A stretch of DNA of 64,000 nucleotides from Oceaniovalibus guishaninsula JLT2003 (GCF_000299575.1 NZ_AMGO01000007.1:186001-250000), one strand, 5' to 3'; positions 46,079-57,415 are shown, counted from the first letter of the stretch. Notes: generated by a model from the letters alone, not told the origin. Program-made: numbers and translations.

Positions 46079-47134
46079 ATGAAATTGTTGATAAAGACGG
46101 CTCTCGCCACGACCGCTCTGCTCGCGGCGGCGACATGCGCAACTGCCCAGACGACGCTGTTCTATGGCGAGGCGGGGCCGAACCGGGGCGTTCGCGCGGA
46201 AGGCACCAAATGGTTCGTCGACGAGGTTGAAAGGCTGTCGGAGGGCGATGTCACCATTGACGTCAATTGGGGCGGGGCGCTGTTTTCCGAAAAGGCGGCC
46301 GTCCAGTCTATCCGCGACGGCGTGGCCGATCTGGGCAGCGTCATCGGCGTCTATTTCCCGCAGGACATGGTGGCCTATGGCTTGGCCGACCTACCGATTC
46401 CGAACGACGACGCATGGGTCGGGATGAAGGCCACCGACCGGATCATGCGGACCGATCCGCAGGTCCAGAAGAACCTTGCCGACCAGAACCTTGTCTATAT
46501 CGGCACCTACACGACCTCGGCTGTGCAGGTCGGCTGCAAGGGCAAGTCGATCAAATCGCTGGACGATCTTGCCGGACTGAAAGTCCGCGGCGTGGGCGCC
46601 TATGGCAAGGTGTTCAACGATCTGGGCGCCACGCCCGTCGATATGAGCGTCTACGAAGCGTATCAGGGGCTTGAGACCGGGCTGATCGACTGCACGCAGA
46701 CCTATCCCTATCTAGTCAAGGCGCTGAAGTTTGACGAGGTCTTCGACAGTTATACCGAGCTGGACTGGGGTCAGATCGGCGCACTGGGCATCATGATGAA
46801 CAAGGACAGCTTCGACGCGCTGCCGCCCGAAGATCAGCAGGCCATCATGACGGCGGGCGAGGGGCTGGCCGACGAATTCGGCCGTATCCTGACCGCCGCG
46901 AACGAGGAATCGGTTCAGATCCTGCGCAACCAGGGCAAGGAGGTGACGAAGATTTCCGACACCGACCGTCAGACGCTGATCGAGGCGAGCCAGCCCTATA
47001 TCGCCGAGTGGATCGACCGCGCCGACGCGGCCGGGCTGGATGGCGCCGCGATGGTCGAGGAATACAAGTCCCTGATCGACCAGTATGCCCAACAGCGTGA
47101 CGAGCAGGGCTATCCCTGGGCACCGAAGAACTGA
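46079..47134 (+). CDS. dctP: TRAP transporter substrate-binding protein (DctP family)
   Basis: A 351-residue periplasmic binding protein with GGGAGG seven bases before its ATG and a signal peptide (MKLLIKTALATTALLAAATC, cut near ATAQ). The mature protein has the DctP signatures SVIGVYFPQDMVAYGLADLP and LDDLAGLKVRGVGAYGKVFN; the Arg in KVRG normally pins the ligand carboxylate. It delivers a carboxylic acid to the DctQM permease. The downstream genes suggest a fatty or dicarboxylic acid. Confidence 0.92.
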   Translation: MKLLIKTALATTALLAAATCATAQTTLFYGEAGPNRGVRAEGTKWFVDEVERLSEGDVTIDVNWGGALFSEKAAVQSIRDGVADLGSVIGVYFPQDMVAYGLADLPIPNDDAWVGMKATDRIMRTDPQVQKNLADQNLVYIGTYTTSAVQVGCKGKSIKSLDDLAGLKVRGVGAYGKVFNDLGATPVDMSVYEAYQGLETGLIDCTQTYPYLVKALKFDEVFDSYTELDWGQIGALGIMMNKDSFDALPPEDQQAIMTAGEGLADEFGRILTAANEESVQILRNQGKEVTKISDTDRQTLIEASQPYIAEWIDRADAAGLDGAAMVEEYKSLIDQYAQQRDEQGYPWAPKN

Positions 47135-47143
47135 TCGTAACGG

Positions 47144-47171
47144 GGCGGGGCGGCCCTGCCGTCGCCCTGCC
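47144..47171 (+). terminator. Hairpin between dctP and dctQ
   Basis: GGCGGGGCG / CGCCCTGCC (47144-47152, 47163-47171), nine pairs with one G-U, ten-base loop, ten bases after the dctP stop. No T-run. Such hairpins often let the binding protein be made in excess over the permease. Confidence 0.4.
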
Positions 47172-47224
47172 TTCCTGTCCCCCTATGCAACGGGACGCCG
47201 ATCCTTGTCGCAAGAGGCCCGCCC

Positions 47225-47737
47225 ATGAAGGCCATCGAACGCATCATGCTGGAACTGGCGGTCGTATCGACGCTGGCGCTGGCGCTGATGATCACCGGCA
47301 ACGTCCTGGCGCGCGCGCTGTTCGGATGGACCGTGCCGGATGTCGTGATCATGGTGCGCGAGCTGATGATTCCCACGATTATGCTGCCCCTGGCCGCCGC
47401 GACGGCGAACCGGGCGCATATCGCCGTGACCTTCATCACCGACCGGATGTCGCCGGCGATGCGCGGGCGGTTGATCGTCATGGGATGGATCGTCGCGCTG
47501 CTGGCGCTGCTGCCGCTGATCTATGCCAGCGCGCGCGACCTTTCCGCGGCGTGGAGTTCGGGCGAATTCTATGACGGGCAACTGGCCCTGCCGCGCTGGC
47601 CGATGCGGTTGGTCTTCCTGCTGGGCCTGATCGCGATGTGGGTCCGTCTGGCGATGGTCGCCGTCGCCGATTGGGCTGAATTGCGCCGCACCGGCGCCGT
47701 GACCGACCGCCCCCATACCGAAGACGAGGCGATCTGA
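47225..47737 (+). CDS. dctQ: TRAP transporter small permease subunit
   Basis: A 170-residue protein with four transmembrane helices (VSTLALALMITGNVLARALF, MLPLAAATANRAHIAVTFIT, MGWIVALLALLPLIYASA, MRLVFLLGLIAMWVRLAMVA). The N-A-x-x-R-A-H-I pattern is typical of DctQ. Works with DctM as a sodium-driven secondary transporter. One base separates its stop from dctM. Confidence 0.9.
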   Translation: MKAIERIMLELAVVSTLALALMITGNVLARALFGWTVPDVVIMVRELMIPTIMLPLAAATANRAHIAVTFITDRMSPAMRGRLIVMGWIVALLALLPLIYASARDLSAAWSSGEFYDGQLALPRWPMRLVFLLGLIAMWVRLAMVAVADWAELRRTGAVTDRPHTEDEAI

Positions 47738-47738
47738 C

Positions 47739-49076
47739 ATGGACGCATCCACCATCGGACTGATCGCCTTCGCATCCGTTCTCGTCCTGCTGGCGCTGCG
47801 GGTTCCCATCGCCTTCGTGCTGGCGGGCGTGGCGACGGTCGGCGGGTTTCTGGTCTATTCACTGCGAACCGGCACGTTCACGCCGGAACGTGCGATCAAT
47901 CCCGTCACGTCCCTAGTGATGAACAGCTTTTTCGAGCTGATCCACTCCTATGACCTGTCGATGATCCCGCTGTTCGTAGCGCTGGGGAACATTGCCTATC
48001 GCGCCGGGATCACCACCCGCATCTATGACGCGGCGAATGTCTGGCTGCGGCGCATTCCGGGCGGCGTCGGCGTGGCGTCGGTCATGGGATGCGGGGGCTT
48101 TTCCGCGATCTCGGGGTCGTCCATCGCCTGCGCCTCGACCATGGGGCGCATCTGCGTGCCCGAAATGCTGCGGCTGGGTTACGATCCGCGGCTGGCCTCG
48201 GCCAGCGTGGCGGCGGGCGGCACGCTGGGTTCGCTGATCCCGCCATCGGTGTTGTTCATCCTATATGGCATTTTCACCGAAACCTCGATCAGCAAGCTGT
48301 TTCTGGCGGGGATCCTGCCGGGCCTGCTCAGCCTGGCCGGCTATGTGCTGCTCATCCTGTGGTGGGCGGGCCGCAACCCGGCCGCGGCCCCCGTCGACCC
48401 GCAGCCCTTGCAACCGGGCGCGCGGATGGCGGCGGCGCTGGCGGCCTGGCCTGCCTTGTTGCTGTTCCTGGTCATCATCGGCGGCATCTATGGCGGCATC
48501 TTCACCGCGACCGAGGCAGCGGCGGTCAGCGTCATACTGACCATTTTGATCGGCTTCGCGCAGCGCACGCTGACACTGGCCACCATGTGGGCCGCGATCC
48601 GCGAAAGCCTGATCCAGACGGCGGCCATCTTCCTGATCGCCGCCTGCGCCAAGATCTTCGTGTCGTTCGTGGCGCTGACCGGATCGGCGGGGCTTGTCGT
48701 GGCATGGGTCACGGATGCGGGCCTGCCGCCGCTGGGGCTGATGATCGCGATCAGTCTGCTTTACCTGTTGCTGGGCATGTTCCTCGATCCGATCGGGATC
48801 ATCGTGCTGACGCTGCCCTTCGTCATTCCGCTGGTCGACGGCATGGGACTGGATCTGATCTGGTTCGGCGTCATCGTCGTCAAGCTGCTGGAAATCGGGC
48901 TGATCACGCCGCCCGTGGGGCTGAACGTGTTTGTCATCGGCAACGTCGTGCGCGGAGCGATCACGGTCGATCAGATCTTTGCCGGCGTCGTGCGGTTCCT
49001 GCTGATCGACCTCGTGGTGCTGGCGGTCCTGATCCTGGTGCCGGCGATCTCGACCTTCATTCCGAACGGCATGTGA
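47739..49076 (+). CDS. dctM: TRAP transporter large permease subunit
   Basis: A 445-residue polytopic protein of the DctM/SiaM type. LRVPIAFVLAGVATVGGFLV near the start, MGCGGFSAISGSSIACASTM, GTLGSLIPPSVLFILYGIFT, and LVDGMGLDLIWFGVIVVKLL plus EIGLITPPVGLNVFVIGNV are the two sodium/ligand-binding hairpins of the family. It is complete, and iclR starts four bases later. Confidence 0.95.
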   Translation: MDASTIGLIAFASVLVLLALRVPIAFVLAGVATVGGFLVYSLRTGTFTPERAINPVTSLVMNSFFELIHSYDLSMIPLFVALGNIAYRAGITTRIYDAANVWLRRIPGGVGVASVMGCGGFSAISGSSIACASTMGRICVPEMLRLGYDPRLASASVAAGGTLGSLIPPSVLFILYGIFTETSISKLFLAGILPGLLSLAGYVLLILWWAGRNPAAAPVDPQPLQPGARMAAALAAWPALLLFLVIIGGIYGGIFTATEAAAVSVILTILIGFAQRTLTLATMWAAIRESLIQTAAIFLIAACAKIFVSFVALTGSAGLVVAWVTDAGLPPLGLMIAISLLYLLLGMFLDPIGIIVLTLPFVIPLVDGMGLDLIWFGVIVVKLLEIGLITPPVGLNVFVIGNVVRGAITVDQIFAGVVRFLLIDLVVLAVLILVPAISTFIPNGM

Positions 49077-49080
49077 GCGC

Positions 49081-49890
49081 ATGATGATCCTGCCGCCCGA
49101 CGATCCCCGTTTCGCCACCACGCTTGCCCGCGGCCTGTCGGTGCTGCGTGCCTTCCGCCCGACCGATGACGGGCTGAGCAATGCCGAGATCGCGCAGCGC
49201 ACCGGCCTGCCGAAATCGACCGTGTCGCGGCTGACCTGGACGCTGGGCACGCTGGGCTATTTGACGCAATCGCCGCGCGACGATCGCTTCCGTCCCGGCC
49301 CGACGCTGGTGGCGGTGGGGCAGGTCGCGTCGGCGTCGCTGTCGTTTCTGGTGCCTGCGCAGGAGCTGATGGCGCGGCTGGCGGACGAAACCGGCGCGCT
49401 GGTCGTGCTGGCGGTGCGCGACGGCACGCGGCTGGTGCTGATCCGCACCTGGCGGCCCGCCCGCGTGTCGTCGATCTGGCTGGAAGTCGGACAGCCGGTC
49501 GCGTTGCGGGGCTTTTCGTCGGCCCGCGCCTTCGTGGCGGCGGCGACGCCTGCGGAACTGGCCCGCGTGGCCGCCGAGTTCCCCGCATCCGAGGCCGAGC
49601 CGTTCGGTCCGATGCCGCAGGTGCGCAACCGTGCCGGGGCCGAACTGACTGCGCGGGGTTTCGTCTTTACCCCCGGTGGCCCTGACGCCGCCGCGCCCTA
49701 TAACGCGGTGTCGGTGCCGTTCCGTGGTCCGAACCTGCCCGAGCCGGTGGTTTTCACTTGCGGCGCGCTGCCCGATGCCGCGGATGCCGTCCGTATGGAA
49801 ACCGAGATCGGCCCGCGCTTGGCCGAAGCCGTCCGGTCGCTGGAACGACTGACCGGCCAGCCCTCCACCCTGTCCCGCAGAGAGGCATGA
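49081..49890 (+). CDS. IclR-family transcription regulator
   Basis: A 269-residue regulator with an N-terminal winged helix (GLSNAEIAQRTGLPKSTVSR, residues about 35-54; then LTWTLGTLGYL) and a C-terminal effector-binding domain (VLAVRDGTRLVLIRTWR; AFVAAATPAELARVA). It lies inside the catabolic operon between transporter and beta-oxidation genes, so it likely controls its own operon and senses the acid or its CoA ester. The repeat at 46025-46061 is the obvious target. Confidence 0.92.
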   Translation: MMILPPDDPRFATTLARGLSVLRAFRPTDDGLSNAEIAQRTGLPKSTVSRLTWTLGTLGYLTQSPRDDRFRPGPTLVAVGQVASASLSFLVPAQELMARLADETGALVVLAVRDGTRLVLIRTWRPARVSSIWLEVGQPVALRGFSSARAFVAAATPAELARVAAEFPASEAEPFGPMPQVRNRAGAELTARGFVFTPGGPDAAAPYNAVSVPFRGPNLPEPVVFTCGALPDAADAVRMETEIGPRLAEAVRSLERLTGQPSTLSRREA

Positions 49891-49892
49891 TC

Positions 49893-52003
49893 ATGTCCCA
49901 ACAATCCCCCGTCCAGTATCGCCGCGACGGCGACATCGCCGTGATCGAGGTGGACAATCCGCCCGTCAACGCGCTGTCCGCCGCCGTGCGCAAGGGGCTG
50001 GCCGAGGCGATGACCCGTTTGGCCGGCGATGCCGGGGCGCGCGCGGCGGTGATCTGCTGTAAGGGCCGGACCTTCATCGCGGGTGCGGACATTTCCGAGT
50101 TCGGCAAGCCCCCGGTCGAACCCTATCTGCCCGACCTGATCGGCCAGATCGAGGGGGCCGCCAAGCCGGTGATCGCGGCCCTGCACGGCACGGTGCTGGG
50201 CGGCGGGCTGGAGGTCGCGCTGGGCGCGCATGGCCGCATCGCGCTGCCCGGCACCCGCATGGGCTTGCCCGAAGTGACGCTGGGCCTTCTGCCCGGCGCG
50301 GGCGGCACGCAGCGCCTGCCGCGCGCCGTGGGGGTCGAGGCGGCGCTGGATCTTGTCACGTCGGGCCGCCAGATCAGCGCGGACGAGGCGCTGAAGCTGG
50401 GGCTGATCGACACGCTGGCCGAAGGGGACGATCCCCGCGCCGCCGGTCTGGCCGAGGCGCGGCGCTGGCTGGACGAGGGCCGCGCACCCCGCCGGCTGTC
50501 GGAAACCGCCGCGCCCGATGCCGACCCGCAGACGCTGGATCGCTGGCGCGCCAGGGTGGCGAAATCGGCGCGCGGGCAAGTGGCGCCGCTGCGCGCACTC
50601 GATGTCGTGGCGGACGGTCTGGCGATGCCCTTCGCGGACGGCATGGCGATGGAACGCCAGGCGTTCATGGACCTGATGCGGACGCCCGAACGCGCGGCGA
50701 TGATCCATGCGTTCTTCGCCGAACGCCGCGCGGCGCAGCAGGACGATCTGGCCGGCGTCAAGCCGCGCAAGGTGGACCGCATCGGCGTCATCGGCGGCGG
50801 CACGATGGGGCAGGGGATCGCCGCCTCGGCGCTCATGGCGGGCCTCGATGTGACGCTGGTCGAGCGTGACGATGCCGCGGCGGAAAAGGCGCGCGGCGGC
50901 ATCGGCAAGATGCTGGACGGGGCCGCCAGGCGCGGCAAGATCGCACAGGACGCGCCCGCCGCGCTGATGGACGGCAGCTTTCGCGCCGTGACCCGCTACG
51001 ATGCGCTGGCGCAGGCCGATCTGGTCATCGAAGCGGTGTTCGAGAACATGGAGGTCAAGCAGGACGTGTTCCGCACGCTGGACGGCATCTGTCGCCCCGG
51101 CGCGGTGCTGGCCACGAACACGTCCTATCTGGACGTCAACCGGATCGCCGATGCGACGGCGCGGCCGCAGGACGTGATCGGGCTGCATTTCTTCTCGCCC
51201 GCGCATGTCATGCGCCTGCTCGAGATCGTGGTCGCCGACCGCACCGCGCCCGAGGTCGCGGCGACGGCCTTCGCGCTGGCCAAGCGGATGGGCAAGATCG
51301 GCGTGCGTTCGGGGGTCTGCGACGGCTTCATCGGCAACCGGATGCTGTCGACCTATCGCGCGGCGGCCGATCACATGGTGCTGGATGGCGCGTCGCCCTA
51401 TGACATCGACCGGGCGATGGTCGCTTTCGGTTTTCCGATGGGCCCCTATCAGGTGGGCGATCTGGCCGGGCTGGACATCGGCCACGCCACCCGCCAGCGC
51501 AAGGCGGCGACGCGCGATCCGCGCGAACGGGTGCCCGTCTTTGCAGACCGCCTGGTCGAGGCGGGGCGGCTGGGCCGCAAGACCGGGCGCGGCTACTACA
51601 TTTACGACGACGAGACCCCCGCCGGCCGCCCCGACCCCGAGGTCGAACCGATGCTGGACGGGATCCGCGCCGATCTGGGCATCGCGCCGCGCCAGTTTTC
51701 CGACGAGGAGATCCAGTCCCGCTATATGGCGGCGATGGTGAACGAAGGCGCGCGCATCCTGGACGAAGGCATCGCCGCGCGCGCATCCGACATCGACGTG
51801 GTGCTGCTGCACGGCTACGGCTTTCCGCGCTGGAAGGGCGGGCCGATGCACTGGGCCGACGCGCAGGGGCTGGACCGCATCGCGGACGATATCGCCCGCT
51901 ATGCCGAGCACGATGCCTATTTCTGGCAGATCGCCCCCCTGCTGGCGGATCTCGCCGCCAGGGGCGGGCGGTTTGCCGACCTGAACCAGCGAAAGGACGC
52001 GAA

Positions 52004-52007
<4 letters not shown>
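49893..52007 (+). CDS. fadJ: Bifunctional enoyl-CoA hydratase / 3-hydroxyacyl-CoA dehydrogenase (FadJ/PimF-like)
   Basis: A 704-residue multifunctional beta-oxidation protein. I use the ATG at 49893 with GAGAGG seven bases upstream; another ATG at 49887 overlaps the iclR stop. Crotonase domain (about 1-190) has oxyanion motif GADISEFG and both catalytic glutamates in GGGLEVAL and GLPEVTLG. NAD-binding GVIGGGTMGQGIAASALMAG begins near residue 297; the dehydrogenase C-terminal domains (FFSPAHVMRLLEIV, FIGNRMLS, KTGRGYY) follow. It overlaps the thiolase start (ATGA). Confidence 0.95.
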
Positions 52008-53179
<1,172 letters not shown>

Positions 53180-53191
53180 AAGGAACACGCG

Positions 53192-54388
53192 ATGGACATG
53201 AGCTTTTCGCCCGACGATCGGGCCTTCCGCGACGAGGTCCGCCAGTTTCTGAAAGACCGGCTGCCCGCGCGGCTGTCCGACAAGGTCAGGCAGCACCGCG
53301 AGCTGACCAAGGCCGAGATGGAGGAATGGCATGCCATCCTTCAGGAAAGGAACTGGCTGGCCGGAAACTGGCCGCGCGAATTCGGCGGATCCGGCTGGAC
53401 GCCCATTCAGCGCCATATCTTCGAGGAAGAAAGCGCGCTGGCCCATGCGCCCCGCGTCCTGCCGTTCGGCGTCGCCATGCTGGGACCGCTGCTGCAAAAG
53501 TTCGGATCGCGCGAACAGCAGGACAGGTTCCTGCCGCGCATTCTGGACGGTCAGGACTGGTGGTGCCAGGGCTATTCCGAACCCGGCGCGGGGTCCGATC
53601 TCGCCTCGGTCAAGACGAGTGCGGTGCGCGACGGCGACCACTATGTCGTCAACGGACAGAAGACCTGGACGACGCTGGGCCAGCACGCCAACTGGATCTT
53701 CTGCCTGGTGCGAACGGGTCCGGCCGCCAAGCCGCAGGAGGGGATCAGCTTTCTGCTGATCGACATGACCAGCCCCGGCATCACCGTGCGCCCCATCGTC
53801 CTGCTGGACGGCACGCCCGAGGTGAACGAGGTGTTCTTCGACAACGTGAAGGTGCCGGTCGAAAACCTGGTGGGCGAGGAAAACAAGGGCTGGACCTATG
53901 CCAAGTTCCTGCTGACCCACGAACGCACGAACATCGCGGGCGTCGGTTTCGCCACTTCGGGCCTTGCCGCGCTGAAGCGGATCGCGCGGGCGCAGGTCGC
54001 CTACGGCAAGGCGCTGATCGACAACCCGCTTTTCGCCGCGCGTGTGGCCGATGTCGAGATCGAGCTGATGGCGATGTCCACCACCAACCTGCGGATGCTG
54101 GCCCAGGCGGCGGCGGGGCATGCGCCGATGGCCGAAAGCTCGATGCTCAAGCTGAAAGGCACGCAGATCCGTCAGGCGATCAACGACCTGACCCGCCGTG
54201 CCCTGGGGCCGTGGGCGCTGGTCTTCCCGTCCGAGGCGCTGGAGGGTGCCAACGACACGCCGCCGCCCGGTCCTGCCGAAGCCGCCTGGGCGACGCGGGC
54301 CTATCTCAACAACCGCAAGCTGTCGATCTATGGCGGCTCGAACGAAATCCAGCGCGGGATCATCGCCAAATCCCTGCTGGGACTCTGA
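53192..54388 (+). CDS. Acyl-CoA dehydrogenase, large subunit (PimC-like)
   Basis: A 398-residue FAD-dependent dehydrogenase. WWCQGYSEPGAGSDLASVKT and GQKTWTTLGQHANWIF match pimeloyl-CoA dehydrogenase large subunits. The usual C-terminal catalytic YEG motif is YGGSNEIQ here, lacking the Glu; the probable base is Glu244 in THERTNIAG, at the isovaleryl-CoA dehydrogenase position. With the small subunit downstream it probably forms an alpha2-beta2 enzyme. Twelve-base spacing on each side. Confidence 0.92.
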   Translation: MDMSFSPDDRAFRDEVRQFLKDRLPARLSDKVRQHRELTKAEMEEWHAILQERNWLAGNWPREFGGSGWTPIQRHIFEEESALAHAPRVLPFGVAMLGPLLQKFGSREQQDRFLPRILDGQDWWCQGYSEPGAGSDLASVKTSAVRDGDHYVVNGQKTWTTLGQHANWIFCLVRTGPAAKPQEGISFLLIDMTSPGITVRPIVLLDGTPEVNEVFFDNVKVPVENLVGEENKGWTYAKFLLTHERTNIAGVGFATSGLAALKRIARAQVAYGKALIDNPLFAARVADVEIELMAMSTTNLRMLAQAAAGHAPMAESSMLKLKGTQIRQAINDLTRRALGPWALVFPSEALEGANDTPPPGPAEAAWATRAYLNNRKLSIYGGSNEIQRGIIAKSLLGL

Positions 54389-54400
54389 GGGGATCGCGTC

Positions 54401-55399
54401 ATGGATTTCAGGTTCACCGACGAACAGACGATGCTGGGCGACAGCCTCGCGCGCACGCTGGAACGGGGCGGCGACGCTGCGGCCGTGTTCGAACTGGGCA
54501 CGGGCGCGGCACTGCTGCCGGAAGAGGCGGGCGGCTTCGGCGGAACCGGACCGGATGTCTTGATGGTCTTCCGCACGCTGGGCTGCGCCGCCGCGGTCAC
54601 GCCGCTGCTCGACAGCGTCGTTCTGGGGGCCGGGATCCTGGCCGCTGCAGGCGAGGGCGCGCTGGCCGAAGCCGCCTCGACGGGCGGCGCGCGGATCGCC
54701 GTGGCGCTGGACGAACCCGGCCAGCGCTATGACGGCACGGTGGCCACGCGTGCCGACCGGGGGCACCTGACGGGCGAAAAGGCCGTGGTCCACGGGGCCG
54801 AGGATGCCAGCCATCTGATCGTGCTGGCGACCGATGGCCTTCATCTGGTCGAGGCGGGCGCCGAAGGTCTGGCGATCCGCAGCTATGCGCTGATCGACGG
54901 CGCGCGCGCGGCCGAAGTGACGTTGAAGGAAACGCCCGCTCGCCGCTTGGGCGATGCCGCTCTGCTGGATCGGCCGATGGCCGCCGCGATCCTGGCGCTT
55001 TGCGCGGACGCGCTGGGGGTGATGGAAACGGCGGTTGCGCTGACCACCGACTATCTCAAGACCCGCAAGCAGTTCGGTCGCGCCATCGGGTCGTTCCAGG
55101 CGATCCAGCACCGCATGGCCGACCTGCTGACTGAGGTCGAACAGGCCCGGTCCGCGGTCTGGAACCTGGCCGGGCATCTGGATGCGCCCGACCGCGACCG
55201 GCACGTGGCTGCAACGAAATCGCTGGTCGGCCGCGTCGCGCTGCAAGTGGCCGAGGAGACAATCCAGCTTCACGGCGGCATCGGCATGACCGAGGAATAC
55301 GAACTGGCGCCGCTGGTCCGCCGCCTTCTGGCCGCCGATGCGCGCTTTGGCGACAGCGATCACCATCTGGAACGCTTCATCGTCCTGGGCGCGGCATGA
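54401..55399 (+). CDS. Acyl-CoA dehydrogenase, small subunit (PimD-like)
   Basis: A 332-residue, shortened acyl-CoA dehydrogenase-like protein. It keeps the C-terminal FAD/tetramer motifs TRKQFGRAIGSFQAIQHRMA and ETIQLHGGIGMTEEYELAPL. It lacks a Glu at both known base positions (RPMAAAILA in helix G and no YEG), so it is likely the non-catalytic partner that completes the FAD site. It is 12 bases behind the large subunit and overlaps the thioesterase gene (ATGA). Confidence 0.9.
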   Translation: MDFRFTDEQTMLGDSLARTLERGGDAAAVFELGTGAALLPEEAGGFGGTGPDVLMVFRTLGCAAAVTPLLDSVVLGAGILAAAGEGALAEAASTGGARIAVALDEPGQRYDGTVATRADRGHLTGEKAVVHGAEDASHLIVLATDGLHLVEAGAEGLAIRSYALIDGARAAEVTLKETPARRLGDAALLDRPMAAAILALCADALGVMETAVALTTDYLKTRKQFGRAIGSFQAIQHRMADLLTEVEQARSAVWNLAGHLDAPDRDRHVAATKSLVGRVALQVAEETIQLHGGIGMTEEYELAPLVRRLLAADARFGDSDHHLERFIVLGAA

Positions 55400-55827
55400 G
55401 CGACGGGCCCGGCATCATCGTGGACGAGACCGGAACCCAACGTCTTGTGGGCTATGTGCTGGATGTCGGGCAGCCCGACCGTCTTGCGCGCTGCCGTCTG
55501 ACGGTGGGCGAAGCGCATACCAACCGGCATGGCGTCCTGCATGGCGGGATAGCGGCCGTGCTGCTGGACAGCGCCTGCGGCGCGACGGCCAGCCTGACGG
55601 TGGACGAAACCGGGCGGCAGCCGTTCCTGACGATCTCGTTCCACGTCGATTTCATCGGCGCCGGCAGGCCTGGCGGCGTCACCGCCACGGGCCGCGTCAC
55701 CGGCGGCGGACGCAGCCTGCTGTTCGTGTCGGGCGATCTAATGCATGACGACGGAACGCTGGTGGCGACCGCATCGGGCGTCTTCAAGCGTGTACCCCCC
55801 TCGATCCTGACGGACGTTCCGCGATGA
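55396..55827 (+). CDS. PaaI-type hotdog thioesterase
   Basis: A 143-residue hotdog-fold protein. GEAHTNRHGVLHGGIAAVLL contains the Asn/His-HGG block and DSACGATASL the following Asp; HVDFIGAGRPGGVTATGRVT is the second signature. It would hydrolyse surplus or dead-end acyl-CoA in the pathway. Overlaps both neighbours (ATGA at each end). Confidence 0.88.
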   Translation: MSDGPGIIVDETGTQRLVGYVLDVGQPDRLARCRLTVGEAHTNRHGVLHGGIAAVLLDSACGATASLTVDETGRQPFLTISFHVDFIGAGRPGGVTATGRVTGGGRSLLFVSGDLMHDDGTLVATASGVFKRVPPSILTDVPR

Positions 55828-57344
55828 CGCGATCCCGCATTCATGGACCCTTCCACGATCAGAGCATCGCCAGCCCGGACGCCCCCGCGTTGCGCGACCA
55901 CGATGGCCGGCGGATCGCCTATGGCGAACTGGACGCCATCATCGCCGCAATGGCCGCCGATCTGGTCGATCGGGGGCTGCGGCCCGGCGACCGCTTGCTG
56001 ATCCTGGCCGAGAATTGCGCGGCGCTGATCGCGCTCGTCATGGCCGCGTCGCGGCTCGACGCCGTCGCCGTCCCCGTCAATGCCCGCATGACCGATCACG
56101 AATTGCGGCGCATCGCCGGCCATTCCGATCCGCGCCTGACAATCTATCTGACGCATGCCTCCCCCCAGGCACAAAGCCATGCGGGGATCGCGGACGCGCA
56201 GGAATGGCACACGCCCCTTGGAACCCTGGCGATCGCCGGGCCGCGCGATGCGTCGGAACCCGACGAGGTCAGGCCCGACGATGGCCAGATCGCCGTCATC
56301 CTTTACACGACCGGATCGACGGGCACGCCCAAGGGCGTGATGCTCAGCCATGGCAACCTGCTGTTCGGCGGCCGATCGTCTGCGCGAATACGCCACATGT
56401 CGCCGGACGACCTGATCCTCGGGGTGCTGCCGATGACGCATGTGTTCGGGCTGACCTCGATGATGATGGCCAGCGGCATCGCCGGAGCCGAGCTGTGGCT
56501 TTTCGCGCGGTTTTCCGCCGCCGCCGTTCTCGATGCGCTCGACGCCGGCGTCAGCGTCATGCCCGCCGTCCCGCAGATGCACGCCCTGATCATGGAGGAG
56601 GCGGCGCGGCGCGGTGTCGAGCGCATCGCGCCGGGGCGGTTGCGATACGTCTCGTCCGGGGCCGCGCCGCTCGATCCCGACTGGAAGCGGCGGGCCGAGT
56701 CGTTCTATGGCGTCGCCTTGCAGAACGGCTATGGCCTGACCGAAACGACCGCCGGCGTGACGCTGACGACCAATCCGCGCGGCGTGCCGGATGTCAGCGT
56801 CGGGCGTGCCCTGCCAGGGGTTGACCTGCGCTTGCGCGATCCCGGTCCCGACGGTGTCGGCGAGATCCTGACACGCGGGCCGCACGTCATGCCCGGCTAT
56901 TTCCGCAACCCCGAGGCGACGGCGGCGGCGTTTGATGCCGACGGGTTCTTCTGCACAGGCGATCTGGGCCGGCTGGATGAGGCCGGCAACCTGCACATTG
57001 CGGGACGCGCGCGCGAACTTATCATCCGCGGCGGCTTCAACGTCTATCCCCCCGAAGTCGAGGCGGCCTTGAACGATCATCCCAAGGTGATCCAGACCGC
57101 CGTGATCGGCCGCAAGATCGGCGGCGGCAACGAGGAAATCCTCGCTTTCTGCGAAACCGACGACCCAGCCGGGTTGAGCGAACGCGAATTGCTCGACCAT
57201 GTCGCCGAACGCCTGTCGCCCTACAAGCGGCCATCGCGGATCGTCGTGACCACCGCCTTGCCGACCTCGCCCAACGGCAAGATCCTCAAGACCGTGCTGG
57301 TCGAGACGTTTCGCGACAGTCTGGGGATCGTAGACGACGCCTGA
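55824..57344 (+). CDS. Acyl-CoA ligase (class I adenylate-forming)
   Basis: A 506-residue ligase that activates a carboxylic acid with ATP and CoA. AMP-binding P-loop YTTGSTGTPKGVMLSHGN, A5 motif YGLTETTAG, A7/A8 hinge TGDLGRLDEAGNLHIAGRAR and ELIIRGGFNVYPPEVE, and A10 Lys in PNGKILKTVL. The opening step for the imported acid; it may be pimelate- or fatty-acid-directed. Last gene of the operon. Confidence 0.93.
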   Translation: MTRSRIHGPFHDQSIASPDAPALRDHDGRRIAYGELDAIIAAMAADLVDRGLRPGDRLLILAENCAALIALVMAASRLDAVAVPVNARMTDHELRRIAGHSDPRLTIYLTHASPQAQSHAGIADAQEWHTPLGTLAIAGPRDASEPDEVRPDDGQIAVILYTTGSTGTPKGVMLSHGNLLFGGRSSARIRHMSPDDLILGVLPMTHVFGLTSMMMASGIAGAELWLFARFSAAAVLDALDAGVSVMPAVPQMHALIMEEAARRGVERIAPGRLRYVSSGAAPLDPDWKRRAESFYGVALQNGYGLTETTAGVTLTTNPRGVPDVSVGRALPGVDLRLRDPGPDGVGEILTRGPHVMPGYFRNPEATAAAFDADGFFCTGDLGRLDEAGNLHIAGRARELIIRGGFNVYPPEVEAALNDHPKVIQTAVIGRKIGGGNEEILAFCETDDPAGLSERELLDHVAERLSPYKRPSRIVVTTALPTSPNGKILKTVLVETFRDSLGIVDDA

Positions 57345-57365
57345 CCGGCGGACGCTGCGGCGATG

Positions 57366-57385
57366 GGATCGGCACGGGCCGATCC
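57366..57385. terminator. Shared terminator hairpin
   Basis: GGATCGGC / GCCGATCC, an eight-pair stem with an ACGG loop, 21 bases after the ligase stop and 30 bases from the convergent TPR-gene stop. No clear T-run. Confidence 0.55.
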
Positions 57386-57415
57386 TCCCCAGGTGCACCA
57401 TCAACGGTGAGCGGC

